64,000 nt of DNA from Arctopsyche grandis (lineage: Eukaryota > Arthropoda > Insecta > Trichoptera > Hydropsychidae): assembly GCF_051622035.1 (NCBI RefSeq), contig NC_135355.1, positions 6,436,001 to 6,500,000 of the forward strand. Reading direction: 5' to 3'. The notes under the pieces are model-generated. The model was given only the letters and a program-made list of their open reading frames with translations. It was not told where the DNA came from and did not search any database. Shown piece by piece: positions 22,901 through 34,500 of the stretch. A program made the position numbers and the translations under genes. The first letter of the stretch is position 1; every line of letters starts with the position of its first letter.

Positions 22901-24236
22901 TAACTACCGCCAAGGATTTCGAGTTTTGTAAAGGTGTGTTTAGACTTGTTAAGTTATATCTTGCAACAATATCAAATAAACAAAATAAGTCTATTAACTG
23001 TGTGCCCGCGGCCGTCTTCTATGGAAGCTTTGGGCGACAAGTCTGTAGCATAGAATTTCTGAACTTTGCACGGGATTTTGAGCCTTATATGCGCCTATTT
23101 CAACTGTTTTAAGGTTCAAAATTGGTTGAATATATTACCGAGAGTTGAATGCCATCTATTCAATTTGCTTAAAATGAATATATACCAGTCAAAATTAGTT
23201 TTTTGTGGAACCATACTGAAACCTCGTTTATGTGACGTCACGTCTGTTGAACAATGGCGACGATACGTTTCATTGTATGAAGAATGATTATTTTGCAATT
23301 AAGCCAAAACTACGAGATATATTATGTATTTTATTGTTTAAAATAATACTTTATGTGTTAATTAACATATCTGGTTACATGAGTAAATATTAAAATGTGT
23401 GTTTAAGGTCGAAAACTCGATTGCCAAATTCGCGGAAAAGGTGCCGCGTACAGGGCTTGTTCGCTATATTTATTGCCGCGGGCAAAGGGTTAATGAATGT
23501 ATTTCTCCAAAACTAGTTAAATCTTATTCATTGTTGTTAAAATGTAATGCTCACAATCTATGTAAATGCCAAGCCACAATCTAAAATACTCAGCAGTTAG
23601 GGATTTCAATCGAGAAATTCTGCTATGGTTATAAATTTAGAAATTTCGATGTACACCAGTCTTTATATATATTGACACGGATTACACTACCCATGTTCAA
23701 TGCATTTTTTTTTCAATGCTACCTGGAAAGGCTTAGTGGGTAGTATTCTTGTTTATTTATGGACTTGTTGGCAAAACGCCGATCAGTGCTGGTCACCATT
23801 CAAAGAGTTAAATGTGTCACATTGAAACTTATTAGCTATGCTAAATTAGTAATTACATAGTGTAATGTTACAGAAAAGTAAATATACGTACAACATTATC
23901 GTCGGAAAAGCGCGCACTTTGTAATGATTAGCAACAGCCGTGAATCTCGTGCAGTCAAGTCTGGCCACCTTTACGCTGGACGTGTGAAGGGCTTGAGCTA
24001 CATGGGCCCAAATCGGCACCAGTCGGTGACAATAAGCACACCATGGTGCGTAGAACATCACCAGCCAATGTCCTTCGTGATGAATCTCTAAGAAGCGGTC
24101 ACTCAGTTCTAGAACACGCGACGCATCGTTGCTCGATACTGAAACTGCTGAAATTTTCAGATGCAAAATCAATTTCAGTATTATAAACGTCAATAGTGAC
24201 GATTGAGCACTGTGAAAAAATATGACTAAAAATGTG
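20000..24236 (-). CDS. TMX3: Thioredoxin-related transmembrane protein TMX3-like
   Basis: Seven exons are resolved on the minus strand: 24236-23892, 21546-21363, 21291-21147, 20875-20659, 20588-20372, 20297-20099 and 20025-20000. All join in phase, giving about 443 residues (human TMX3 454). The first thioredoxin domain reads WLVMFYAPWCAYCHRLVPIW; the active site is CAYC where PDIs usually have CGHC. The rest follows TMX3: KDDLVNYALRMSGPSVL, PIFFGYVG, then a C-terminal membrane segment (LTTLIFGLPLGFLSLIFY), an acidic tail EEEDSSE and the end HEKKE. Family members are ER membrane oxidoreductases. The start is unresolved: the hydrophobic stretch TFLVIFFHSAQSS begins after a good acceptor (TTTTCAG) and no ATG lies in frame, so a small 5' exon is expected upstream. 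The 2.3 kb intron 23891-21547 holds a LINE and two MITEs. Confidence 0.87.
21771..22426 (-). mobile_element. LINE 3' end: reverse-transcriptase C-terminus, UTR and terminal hairpin
   Basis: It lies inside a TMX3 intron on the same strand as that gene. The frame from about 22426 to 21957 reads LEFGSIIWSPYQLRYS, LERFLKRKFLRFL and further, the post-RT region of Jockey-superfamily LINEs, and stays open to its stop. The UTR is A-rich on the plus strand. A short stem TTGAC/GTCAA (21771-21775 and 21791-21795) encloses the loop shared with the SINEs. The 5' side is truncated where the next repeat begins. Confidence 0.78.
22427..22718. mobile_element. Composite inverted-repeat element, one arm left, with hAT MITE inside
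   Basis: The right arm CTTTCGACTTGAGATC ... GTCCCGTGAGGTAGACC is complete. Left of it are CATGCACCC, then the hAT-MITE portion (TAATTTGCGCGAGCAGG ... TAATTTCACCGCATG). The left arm is missing, replaced by the LINE. Compare 13800-14315 and 38731-39125. Confidence 0.68.
22994..23493. mobile_element. piggyBac-like MITE, TTAA-flanked (copy 2)
   Basis: TTAA (22994-22997) is followed by CTGTGTGCCCGCGGCCG; the other end reads GCCGCGGGCAAAGGG followed by TTAA (23490-23493). The whole length aligns with 8655-9148, including CTATGGAAGC near one end and GTGACGTCACGTCT inside. There is no transposase. It lies in a TMX3 intron. Confidence 0.78.
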
Positions 24237-24599
24237 CTGAAAATTTCAAGTTAATATTTATACATATAATGCAATTTAACATGTTGTAATATGATATATG
24301 TATGAATATAGTGTTCAGTGTTGGGGTATTTTACGTTGCGTTTATAACGAGTGGTTGCTATTACGAGCCACAGTGTCTCTCATTTTAGTTGAGTTCGTTG
24401 TTGGTCTCGAATTCGGAATCAATAAATACCTAAAGTAATGATTTGTATCCAATAATAGAGATTCATGGCGAACGACAAGACTTCAGTGACAGCCGCTACT
24501 ACTGTCAATGTTACCATAGTGAAAAAAATAATTAAACACGATAAAATATCGCCAGATTCTGGACTAGATTTTATATTTCATTTCATGACTGTTTGTAGT
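24237..24599. other. TMX3 upstream region
   Basis: A missing first exon of TMX3 is expected here or further upstream on the minus strand. One candidate ATG (minus strand, near 24385) opens a short frame, but the downstream splice phase does not fit, so I do not call it. Confidence 0.3.
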
Positions 24600-24833
24600 T
24601 AGAGATGGACAAAAATGGGAATTTTAAACGAACGGGAAAAAAACCGGGAACTTTGGGAAAAAACCGGAAACTTTGGGAAAATTGGAGCTATTTTTACATA
24701 AAACTGTATTTTTTAATTGAGATTGACAAGATACAACATATTGTAACGTAGAGATTAGGTGAGTGGTGCTCGTGGAGCAATGGTTTACTAGCGCAGATCA
24801 CCTGATCTCTTGTTCCCGCCAAAATGGCCTCTA

Positions 24834-25336
24834 CATATTTTATTTTATTTTATTGTTACAATCAATATACACTCGTCATTACAGATTGCTCCAATGCGAC
24901 GAGTGTACTTTTAACGGTCAGAAATACAATATACATATACAATCAGAATACATAGAATATAACAATTAATCATATAACAATTAATCAGAAATAATAATCA
25001 TAGAGACATCTATGGATTATTTTTAGATTTTGTGTACAATTTTTATACATATAATAAATACGAAATTATAGAGATATCTATAGATTTCAGATTACTGTGC
25101 ATAATTTTTATAAATTATACACAGACAGATTTTTGTGACAACAGGAAATTATCTAATACCAATTTTTCAGGAACCGTTTCAGCAATGATCAGATAAAATT
25201 GGCAAACTCTGATAGAGAAACGATCGATTTGGAGTCACAAAACCCCCAAACCTAACCAGTAGTTTGACGATGACTCGAACCTTCGGTCTCAGTGGTGCTA
25301 ATTATATACGCTACCATTAAGCCAAACTGCTGGCTT
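24834..25336 (-). mobile_element. tRNA-derived SINE (copy 1)
   Basis: On the minus strand the head reads TGGCTTAATGGTAGCG (A box) and GGTTCGAGTC (B box, plus-strand 25272-25281), the internal pol III promoter of a tRNA. The body contains ACGATCG and AATTTATC-type blocks shared with the other copies. The 3' tail has a 10-bp stem hairpin (24868-24907) and a TAAAAT-rich end. Confidence 0.82.
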
Positions 25337-25338
25337 GA

Positions 25339-25495
25339 ATGGCGTCGTCCACACACACGGCATCTACACCCGATATTTACGAAATTTTCCATAACCAGTT
25401 CCTAAATAGCAACCACAGGTTGCAATATGGGAACTGGATATGGAAAATTTTGTAAATATCGGGTTTAGATACCGTGTGTGTGTGGACAACGCCAA
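25339..25495. mobile_element. Foldback MITE, GTCCACAC family (copy 2)
   Basis: Outer arms ATGGCGTCGTCCACACACAC and GTGTGTGTGGACAACGCCAAT pair, and the inner arms pair around CCACAGGTTGCAATATGG. It shares the inner part with 13167-13295 almost exactly, while the outer arms differ in a compensated way. Confidence 0.8.
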
Positions 25496-25829
25496 TGAGC
25501 CGTATGCAACGGCCAATGGGATCGTCCGACTCATCGACCAATAGTTGTTGAGCCCAAATATGTATAAATATGGGGCGCTCTCAAATTGGAAACCATTCCG
25601 ACCTGGAGCGCCGACGAGATCAGACGAAGAAACGACTTCTACAACACTTCTACTTCTTTCTCTACGATCCTGGAAGCCTCCTCTTCACATCCACGCAACA
25701 ATATTTTAGTACATAGGTCATAATTTGTCAGGGACATTGACTCAATGCGAGTATCTAAAAATGTGTAGATTTGAAAATCTGATTGATTCCCGGGAATAAA
25801 CCGGGTTTTTTCCCGTCGGTACATCTCTA

Positions 25830-26444
25830 TTTGCAGTATGGAGAAAAGTACAAGGTCTTACCGGTCAACTTAGATATTCTGACCAATATAATTAGATTAT
25901 ATTAGAGGCTTTTCATAAAAATTTTCGACCAATAGGAATTGAGATTTAGAGTTTGCCTACAGCAAAGATTTAAATTTAAATTAATCTACTATTATTTGTG
26001 AAATGATTTAAAAAATAATACTTTTTCTTTCAATACCTCCAGACAATAACACTTGCATACTTCTATATACGTGTCGAACTAAAATATCTCAGATCACGGA
26101 ACATCTGGTACCCAAAAACTCCATCAATTTTGTGTTCTTGTACTAACGAAAACTCAAGTGCCAGATATTACTCGAGTGACACCATTCTGAAAATTTTCAA
26201 CGGTTTTCGGAACGTCTAATTGGAGTTAAATGGAAATTTGGTGGTGGAGATGCCAGTTTTACTTGGTTACTAAGTTAATTTGGAAGAATGAGACAGATGT
26301 TAATTCGCTTCCAAAAGTGTTTGAATCCCCTGTTACTGTCGAAGATAATTAACAGACATCTATTGTCTTGGTTGTCTCAGAATCGGGCGAACCTGAGCAA
26401 AACATGTATTTGAAAAAAAATTATAAATTTACCGGTAAAGTGAC
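25830..26444. other. Intergenic; contains a partial MITE
   Basis: No gene is seen. At 26080-26200 there is a piece of the ACATCTGG MITE family (CACGGAACATCTGGTACCC ... ACTAACGAAAACTCAAGTGCC). It aligns with the interior of 15874-16047 but its terminal arms are mostly gone. Confidence 0.55.
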
Positions 26445-26859
26445 TTAAGAGGGCTGGACACCAGCGCCTTGTCCATACAAACGTATTAGACTTCTCCCTT
26501 CCTCAATTATGGCACTAGAGAAATTATTTTTTAATATGCTATGGATATCCACCATTGGGTTGCATCTATCGTTTTATTTTTTTGATTAGTTATTTTTTAT
26601 ATGAGCTAGGAGCCGCCAAACATCAATAAAATTGCCTCTTTTTTACACCCACGAAAAGAGTCCAGCGAGCTTATTTAACGGTCGATTTAAAAAACAATAC
26701 GCGCATAGTTGCACAGAAAATATCTTTTTCATACCGATGATGAAATTTTTTTAAAAATTGGTCCAGTTTCGGAGGAGGAAATAGAAGAATACGAAACCTC
26801 GATTTTGTCAATTTAAAATTCGTTTTATCTGGTTGAAGTCCAACTGTCGCATTCACCCA

Positions 26860-26869
<10 letters not shown>

Positions 26870-26945
<76 letters not shown>
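26870..26945. repeat. (TA)n microsatellite
   Basis: This is a TA run of about 75 bases directly at the 3' tail of the nested SINE. Confidence 0.95.
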
Positions 26946-26948
<3 letters not shown>

Positions 26949-27448
26949 ATCTTTAATTTATACCAGGAAGGCCTAACAGGTAACCCCAATGCGCCTTCCT
27001 GGCCAGATATATTGTACATATGATACAAATATTATTAGTATTATACAAAGTATATAAATACATATCAATTAATATCCACAGAGCATCTACATATGGTCAA
27101 ATTTGTAAATTTTCAGGAATTTAAACAATTCAAAAAAAGTCAGTAAATACATATCAACTAGCATCCACATTTTATGGTCATTTTTTTGTATATTTGCAGC
27201 ATTTTATATAATTCATCGAAATTCGAGATTGCTGAAAACTCGAGATTTTGCGAGAAAATGGGTAAGGTTGCCAATTTGTTGGAACCGTTTCAATGAAAAT
27301 CAGATAAATTGGCAAACTCTGATAGGAAACGATCGACCTGAAGTCACAAACCAAGGTCTGGCCAGCAGAAACCAGAGGGATTTGAACCTGTGACCACTCT
27401 GTTCAAAGCATTACATGCTAACCGCTGGTCTATTCTGCTGGTTATTTT
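26944..27448 (-). mobile_element. tRNA-derived SINE (copy 2)
   Basis: The minus-strand head has AGCGGTTAGCATG (A-box region) and a canonical B box GGTTCAAATCC (plus-strand 27378-27388). The body shares GGCCAGACCTTGG and GACTTCAGGTCGATCG with copies 3 and 4. The 3' hairpin CCAGGAAGGC/GCCTTCCTGG (26963-27002) is a perfect 10-bp stem. Confidence 0.85.
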
Positions 27449-27685
<237 letters not shown>

Positions 27686-27869
27686 CGCATTCACTCAATA
27701 TATGTATATATCGAAGAAAGGAACCGCAACAAAATCAAGGTTTCGGGTGTACAGCCCTCTTAACAACACTTAAAATATTACACGCGTTTTAAATTACATT
27801 ATATGAATTTTATTTTACAGATATTCAGAAAAGAAGTTTCTCCTTGAGACGGTGGAGCAGAAATGAAAG

Positions 27870-28022
27870 ATGATTTTGAAATCTACCGGAAGATCTTCGA
27901 TTGCTGAATCTGACTTACACTATTTTGGTTTCGAATGTAACGTTTGTTTAAAATCATTTTCTCACAAATCTGACATTGCGATACACGAACAATCTCATAT
28001 TGAAGAAAAATTACACAATTAA
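27870..28022 (+). CDS. Orphan ORF with one C2H2 zinc finger
   Basis: A 50-residue frame contains a perfect classical finger, FECNVCLKSFSHKSDIAIHEQ followed by SH (C-x2-C-x12-H-x3-H), then IEEKLHN and a stop. It ends like the last finger of a poly-finger transcription factor. A TTTTACAG acceptor-like site lies upstream at about 27820, but stops separate it from this frame. No further fingers exist within several kilobases. It is either the eroded last exon of a zinc-finger gene or a displaced fragment. AATAAA follows at about 28042. Confidence 0.4.
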   Translation: MILKSTGRSSIAESDLHYFGFECNVCLKSFSHKSDIAIHEQSHIEEKLHN

Positions 28023-28512
28023 AAAGTACAGACACTGTACCTAATAAACACACAGAATAGCGATATTATATATGTATGTACATAGATGATTATAAATTCT
28101 ACATCATAAGGCTAACAAATCAACGGTTGAGTATAATTGTATCCCTTCAATATCGAATGCAACTCATACTTAATAAGCAAACGAAGTTACCCTCGCATTC
28201 ATTGCGGTGTACAAAACGTCGTTTCTATAGAAACAAACAAAACGAGTAGCGATTCAGGGCTGTTTACACTCAACAGTGTGACCGAAACATTCAACTGTGC
28301 GGTTGCTTCGACACTCCAGCCATACTTATCTTCATATAATACATATTATGTCTGAATAATCTCGTCAACCTATGATGAGATATGTTAGTGTTCCTTGGCG
28401 ATCGATGCGAATCCTTTGAATCGCGTGTCACCAGACAGACGGTGATGCACCAGTCTGGCTCTATATTAAATTATTAAGTGTACACAGAGAAAAACAATCA
28501 ACAGTAGTCAAA
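28023..28512. promoter_or_regulatory. Upstream region of the choline-transporter gene
   Basis: No coding frame is seen. This stretch precedes the SLC44A1 start codon and must include its 5' leader and probably its promoter. I see no clear TATA box near a plausible start site. Confidence 0.35.
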
Positions 28513-31500
28513 ATGGGACAATGCTGCAGCAACAGCAATGCTGTGGAGCCGGCCATGGATAATATTGAAGTGAGTAATATATTAATATTATTTTACTTGG
28601 TAAACTATCGAATTTTATCTGCGAGTAAGAGAGTGATAGTTTGTTGAGTCATGAAATTAACATCGAATTAAAATTTGTTTAATTCTCTTTAGGTTTACAT
28701 ACATAAAATAGGATTTTTCAACCATGAAGAAATTTTTCAGTAATATCTATAAGTTTTTCATTTAAATTTGATATTGAATTTGGAATAAAAACTACTAAGC
28801 TTTAAGAACTGTGCGCAGTTTTGCAAAAAATATACATATAACAGATTAAACTACTTAAAAATGTTTGTTTCGTAAATATAAGAAAAATTAATTTTTTTGT
28901 TGAAAAATAATGACTTAATTTTTTGCTCTATTATAAATCAGTGCACATTCTCTCTATGATCTGGCGAATAGTGTAAAATATTCGAATCCTGCAAGATATT
29001 TTGCTTTCGAATAGTCATTGTTAATGTTTTGGTGTCTTCAAAATGTTCTCCCAAAAAAAAAAAACAACTATATAATCTGAGAAAAGTAGAGCTCAATCTA
29101 AAGCTATAAAATATAATTAACACCCCATTTATACGAAATAAATATTTAACTGACTCATATACAAAACTATTATCATCCCTTAAATACGTTTTGATACTAG
29201 TTAAATGTATTTGTTTGTAGGTTATTTTCCGATCTTCCGTTTTCGAACTGCATACATATAATATGTACATATGTATATTATTATATGCATGTTTTTGAAG
29301 TTAATTTTTTATTTAAAGCTACATACTAGAGTTGATAGTAATAACACTCGAAATGTACGTTAACAAGCGGACTAGACAAGCACTCAAATAAATTAAAGTG
29401 GTTTTAAATTATATAATATGTATGTATGATGTAATTACATTGTAATTATTGTATTAAAAAATTATGATTCTATAATTTAGCCTACAAAAATTTTAATAAT
29501 TTAATTTTAGATAAATAAACACATAATAATCGCTACGAAATTATCTGTAATTGAAAATATAAATGATTTTGATAGATGTTTTTTGATAAATTTTTGAAAT
29601 ACATATGATAAATGATGACTCCCCAAACCGCACATGTCAGTTTATTCTATCGTTACATTCAGTCTTTGTTCTCTGTTTTCTTATTGCATATACATATGTA
29701 TTATAAACGGATTGGTTTATATTATACGTATATATGTACATAGATAAAGACCACTTCCGCAATATTGTGCAAATTGCGAGTTTTTGTCGATACACATCGT
29801 AAAAAGTCATACATATTGTCCTGAAATAGTTCGACCTCGAATTTTTCTTTTGTCGGATTTTTATTCCGACTCGCTGAGACAAGATCGATATTTCAATAAT
29901 ATGATCCATTTTTTTTTATTTCTAAGGGCGACTATAAAAACGAAAGCATCAGCAATCAGATTTCGTCTTCGAAGAGTAGATCCTGCACGGATATTATAGC
30001 TTTGCTTATGATGTTGGCGTTCATCATAGGATTGGTAAGTGTTTCAAATCTCAACTCAACAATAAATTACTAGCTGAACCCCGACATGCGTTGCAATGCC
30101 ATAATAACGCATGCAATTCCCGTTCCCGTTCCCATTTGTCGGAAAAACGCAGGTGGCGAACACATTTGAAATTATTGCGTTGCAATGACACTCATTTCCG
30201 TTTTTCCCGTTTCCGTTCCCGTTTTTTCTTCCCGGATATGAACACAACAAATCCTGAAAGTTTCATCGTAATCGGTTCAGTGGTTTAGCAGCCTATTCGA
30301 GACACACACACACACACAGACATTCATTTTTATATGTATATATATATATATTATTATATTATTGCAAGGATCGTCTTTGTTTGTATTCCGTTACATATAT
30401 CGATAACTTATACCCGGTTACAGTGTCTCGTTTATGTTAGTGCATTCTTGAGATAAGCGTTCGACAGTTTAAATAAACTCATTTGAATAAACAACTTTGC
30501 TTTCGAACAGAAAATAGTTCGTACGCTGAAGAACGATTATTTATCTGTAAATTATGTACATACATACATACATACATATATGAAACGTACACATTACTTT
30601 GGGAAAGAAGTATCTTTCATATTGGATAAAAAATTATGTGGAGTTTTGCAAATAAATGCGTAATAATATTGTTTTTACTTTTAGCTACACTTCTTGTTAA
30701 AATGTGTAATAAATAGAGGTCGGAATCTGAAGGGGCCGGAAACGCGCCGCCTATTGTTCCATTGTTGTAAATCCTTTGTAAAAAAGGTTCGGCAAACCTT
30801 TAACAATGCATTTACAATCTTTGAACAATAAACAGCCCCTTCAGATTCCGGTCTCTAGTAATAAATCATACGCTACTTTTTATTTTCAACTTTAAAAGCT
30901 TCTAAATCTATTTCTACCTTTTTTAGTTCGTTTATATATGTATGTATATTTAAACTCTCAATAGCAGCATATAATGCTTTCGAACAAAGTTGTCACGGGT
31001 TCAATCTCACTGGTTGCTTCTGGCTAGATCTTGGATGTGTGACTCCAGGTCGATCGTTTCCTATTAGAGTCTTCCAATTTATCTGATTTTCATTGACACG
31101 GTTCCAAAAAATAGGCAACCTTTACCCATTTCTAGCAAATTTCCCATTAACCTTTACTCATTTCTAGCAAATTTCGAGTTTTCAGCATCTCAAAGTTCGC
31201 TGATTTGTATAAAATGCTGCAAATTTGACCATAGATGTCTCTGTTGATTTGATATTTGTATTTCCCTTGTATAATATTTGTATAATAATACTTCCGTACA
31301 ATGTTTGACAATATAAACATATGTTGTGTGTAATGTAAATAAAGTAAAAATATATGGGTACCTGTAAAATAAATAACTGTAACTAATATGTTTGGCCACA
31401 ATGGCGCATTAGATCACTCTACAATGCCACTGCGATATATAATAAATAAATAAGATAATAAAAAATACATAAAAGATCGTGTCCGTGAGAAATTTTGATC

Positions 31501-34500
31501 TCGAAATCAAAAAATAGTAAATAGCACGTGTTGAATTGAACTAACTACATAATTGGTATTTATAAACATGTGTATTTATGTATGTTCTTTTCAAAATAAT
31601 AAGAATACACTATTTTGTATTGCCATACTGGATATTATATGTATGTGCAGGTTCAAGGTTGAGTCTTCTTATGTGTAACCATACTTGTGGACGATCCAAA
31701 TTCGTCAATTATCTAATAAGTTGTTATTTATTTCTGACTCAAGTGAATGATGACTCGTCGGAGCAGAAAGACTCGGTTTCTTTTGTGCATTGCGAATACC
31801 AAAATTTGTTTTGGTAATAGATAGTCGAATAGAATATGTTATAAATCGCGTGCTGTTCGTGTGAAATACATATTTGATTGAAAATGTTTAAAATTCGTGG
31901 TGTGACAATCTTATTTCCGATCTTTCAATCAATATTTGACGCAACAGCTTTAAACATCGTTAAAAAAAATATGGAAATATACTTATTTAGTTTAGATTTT
32001 ATCATCGATGAAAACGAAGCGCCAATGTTGTATGACCTAGATATTAGCCTCATTTTTACTATTTATTCTCTTGTAAAAATGTCTATATAAATATTAACAA
32101 TGAGGGTAAAAATCGTTATAACTACTAATTTTTCCGATGAAAAGATTAAATCAACGACATTGCAACGTATTTTTGACTTCAACGCGAATAGGCACCATTT
32201 GACATTGCTTTTTCATAAAATGAAAAATTACTACCTAGGGCTTTTATCAAAATTTATACTTCAATTTAAAATTACAAACATTGGTAATAACTAGGGTGAC
32301 CATACATTAATGGTTATTTTAGGGAAAAATTATACAATTTTTGGACATGTGACACATTTTTTTTTATAAAGAGGGGGGACAATTTTTTTGCGGCGCGTCT
32401 CGTTTTGAGTCCTGGAAAACATGTGATAGTAATCCTAATGATAGTGGCGTAACTACATAGAAAAATTTGTCCTGCATGCAAAATTTACCGAAGGACCCAT
32501 TTTTATTACTAGCCTCTTCTTACTATTTTATAATGAAATAAAAAACTTACAAATTTTAAATGTCTCGGCCTATATCACATATTTTAAAGACATTTGATGA
32601 ACTTATTCATGGTAATATTGCAAGTTCGCAATATTACCATGAATAAGTAGAATTTTTTATACATACTTCTACCTGTTTTCAATTGGGGCGAATTGATTTT
32701 CCTGTATTTTTTATTTATTTTTAATATACATACTTATGTATTCATATTTGGAGATCCTCCCGAAGGCCCTCCCGACCCTGAGGGCTCGCATGCACCGCAT
32801 ACCCCCGCGTCATAGTAATTATGCCACTGCCTAGTGATAGCTAGTCTTCGGCGTTGACTGGGTGCTCGTCAAATAAAAATAGACAGTCCCATCAGTAAAG
32901 GGCGAATAGGGAGCGTACTTTTTCCAGGAATTAGGACGTTTTGGATCTATTTACAAAGGTAGAGTGCAAAAAAAAGGTTCAGCGAACCTTTAAGAGGGCT
33001 GGACACTAGCGCCTTGTCCATACAAACGTATTACACTTTTCCCTTCCTCAATTATGGCACTAGAGAAATTATTTTTTAATATGCTATGGATATCCACCAT
33101 TGGGTTGCATCTATCGTTTTATTTTTTTGATTAGTTATTTTTTATATGAGCTAGGAGCCACCAAACATCTATAAAATCGCTTTTTTTTACACCCACAAAA
33201 AGAGTTCAGCGTGTTTATTTAACGGTTGATTTTTTAAAAAATACAAGCACACAAACATAGAAAATATCTTTCTCGTGCCAATGGTGAAATTTTTTTTTAA
33301 ATTGATCCAGCTTCGGAGAAGAAAACTAGAGAATACGAAACCTCGATTTTGTCGATTTAAAATACTTAAATTTTATCTGGTCGAAGCGCAACTGTCGCAT
33401 TCACTCAATATATGTATATGTTGATATATATTGTCACATTCACTCAATATATATATTGAAGAAAGGAACGGCAACAAAATTAAGGTTTCGGATATACAGC
33501 CCTCTTAACAAAGCACCGCGAACAATTAACAATGAACGGTACGCGTCCGGTTCGCTCACTACCCATCAGTATACAAACTAAGGGAGCAAAAAAACACGGT
33601 TGACGATAGTAATTGACAACAGTGAACCATTTTTTGTGCCAAAAGCACCCAACCAATGTTGAAGACTATTGTTGGTCCACTGTAAGAAGACACTTAGAAT
33701 ACGATAAATATGATAAGAAAAATATGAAAGTAAGTAATCCAGGTGGCTCACTATGCTCTATAGACAGTGCCGGCCTTACACCCTATGGCACCCTCGGGCA
33801 ATTTTTTCTAAGCGCCCCTAGATAATTGTGACAAATTATTTTGTGATACTTTAGACCGGAGATAAGTTTAAATTTCAAATAATCAATTTAAGTTTCGCCT
33901 TTGGCACTCTAATCTAAAATTTTTTAGGGTCTTTGGCACCCTAATTTTTAATTTTAAAGCGCCTTCAGTGCATGGAGTGGCGCCCCAACATACTCGGCGC
34001 CCTCGGGCGCCGCCCGACCCAGCCCCCCCCTAAAACCGGCACTGTCTTTGGATGAGCCAATCATTGTGGTCGTTCTCGTATTTATTTGCTGTGTATGCAT
34101 ATATGTATGTACATACATATGTAGTTTGACTAGTATGTAATTGGAATCAATAAAAATACATCCATTCAAATTGGACCACATTTGTCCAAATTGTATGTAT
34201 AGAGGAACATTCAATTTGTGTAGTGTGTTTTAAATATAAAATCACGAACTAATTGAATAGAGGATATCGATTCTTTATACGATTTATATATTGCTTAAAA
34301 AGACCTGGATTTACATCGATGCGTGAGCGCGATTGCATCACTACGTATTGATGACGTCATTTCCGCTCACGCATTGTTTTTAAAAATGCCAAAAAGGTCA
34401 CTAATCTTTATGAATTCAAATTACACCTACAAAAAAAAAAAATGGCATTACAGAACAATAATAATCTACTCTCGTCAGGGCTGACCTCCGAATGTCTCTC

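Larger units (their letters stand above)
24600..25829. mobile_element. hAT-like element carrying nested insertions
   Basis: The ends TAGAGATGGACAAAAATGGG and (reversed) TAGAGATGTACCGACGGG are inverted. The 8-bp flanks TTTGTAGT (24592-24599) and TTTGCAGT (25830-25837) agree in 7 of 8 positions, the hAT signature. A minus-strand SINE (24834-25336) and a foldback MITE (25339-25495) are nested inside. No transposase is present. Confidence 0.72.

Noticed and set aside
27378-27388. Canonical pol III B box suggesting a tRNA gene
   Set aside because: The surrounding sequence does not form a tRNA cloverleaf and continues into a 400-base body with a LINE-like tail present in four copies, so it is a SINE.
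31578-32294. Several 60-80 residue frames within SLC44A1 intron 2
   Set aside because: No family match, no splice signals consistent with SLC44A1, and length expected by chance in AT-rich DNA.
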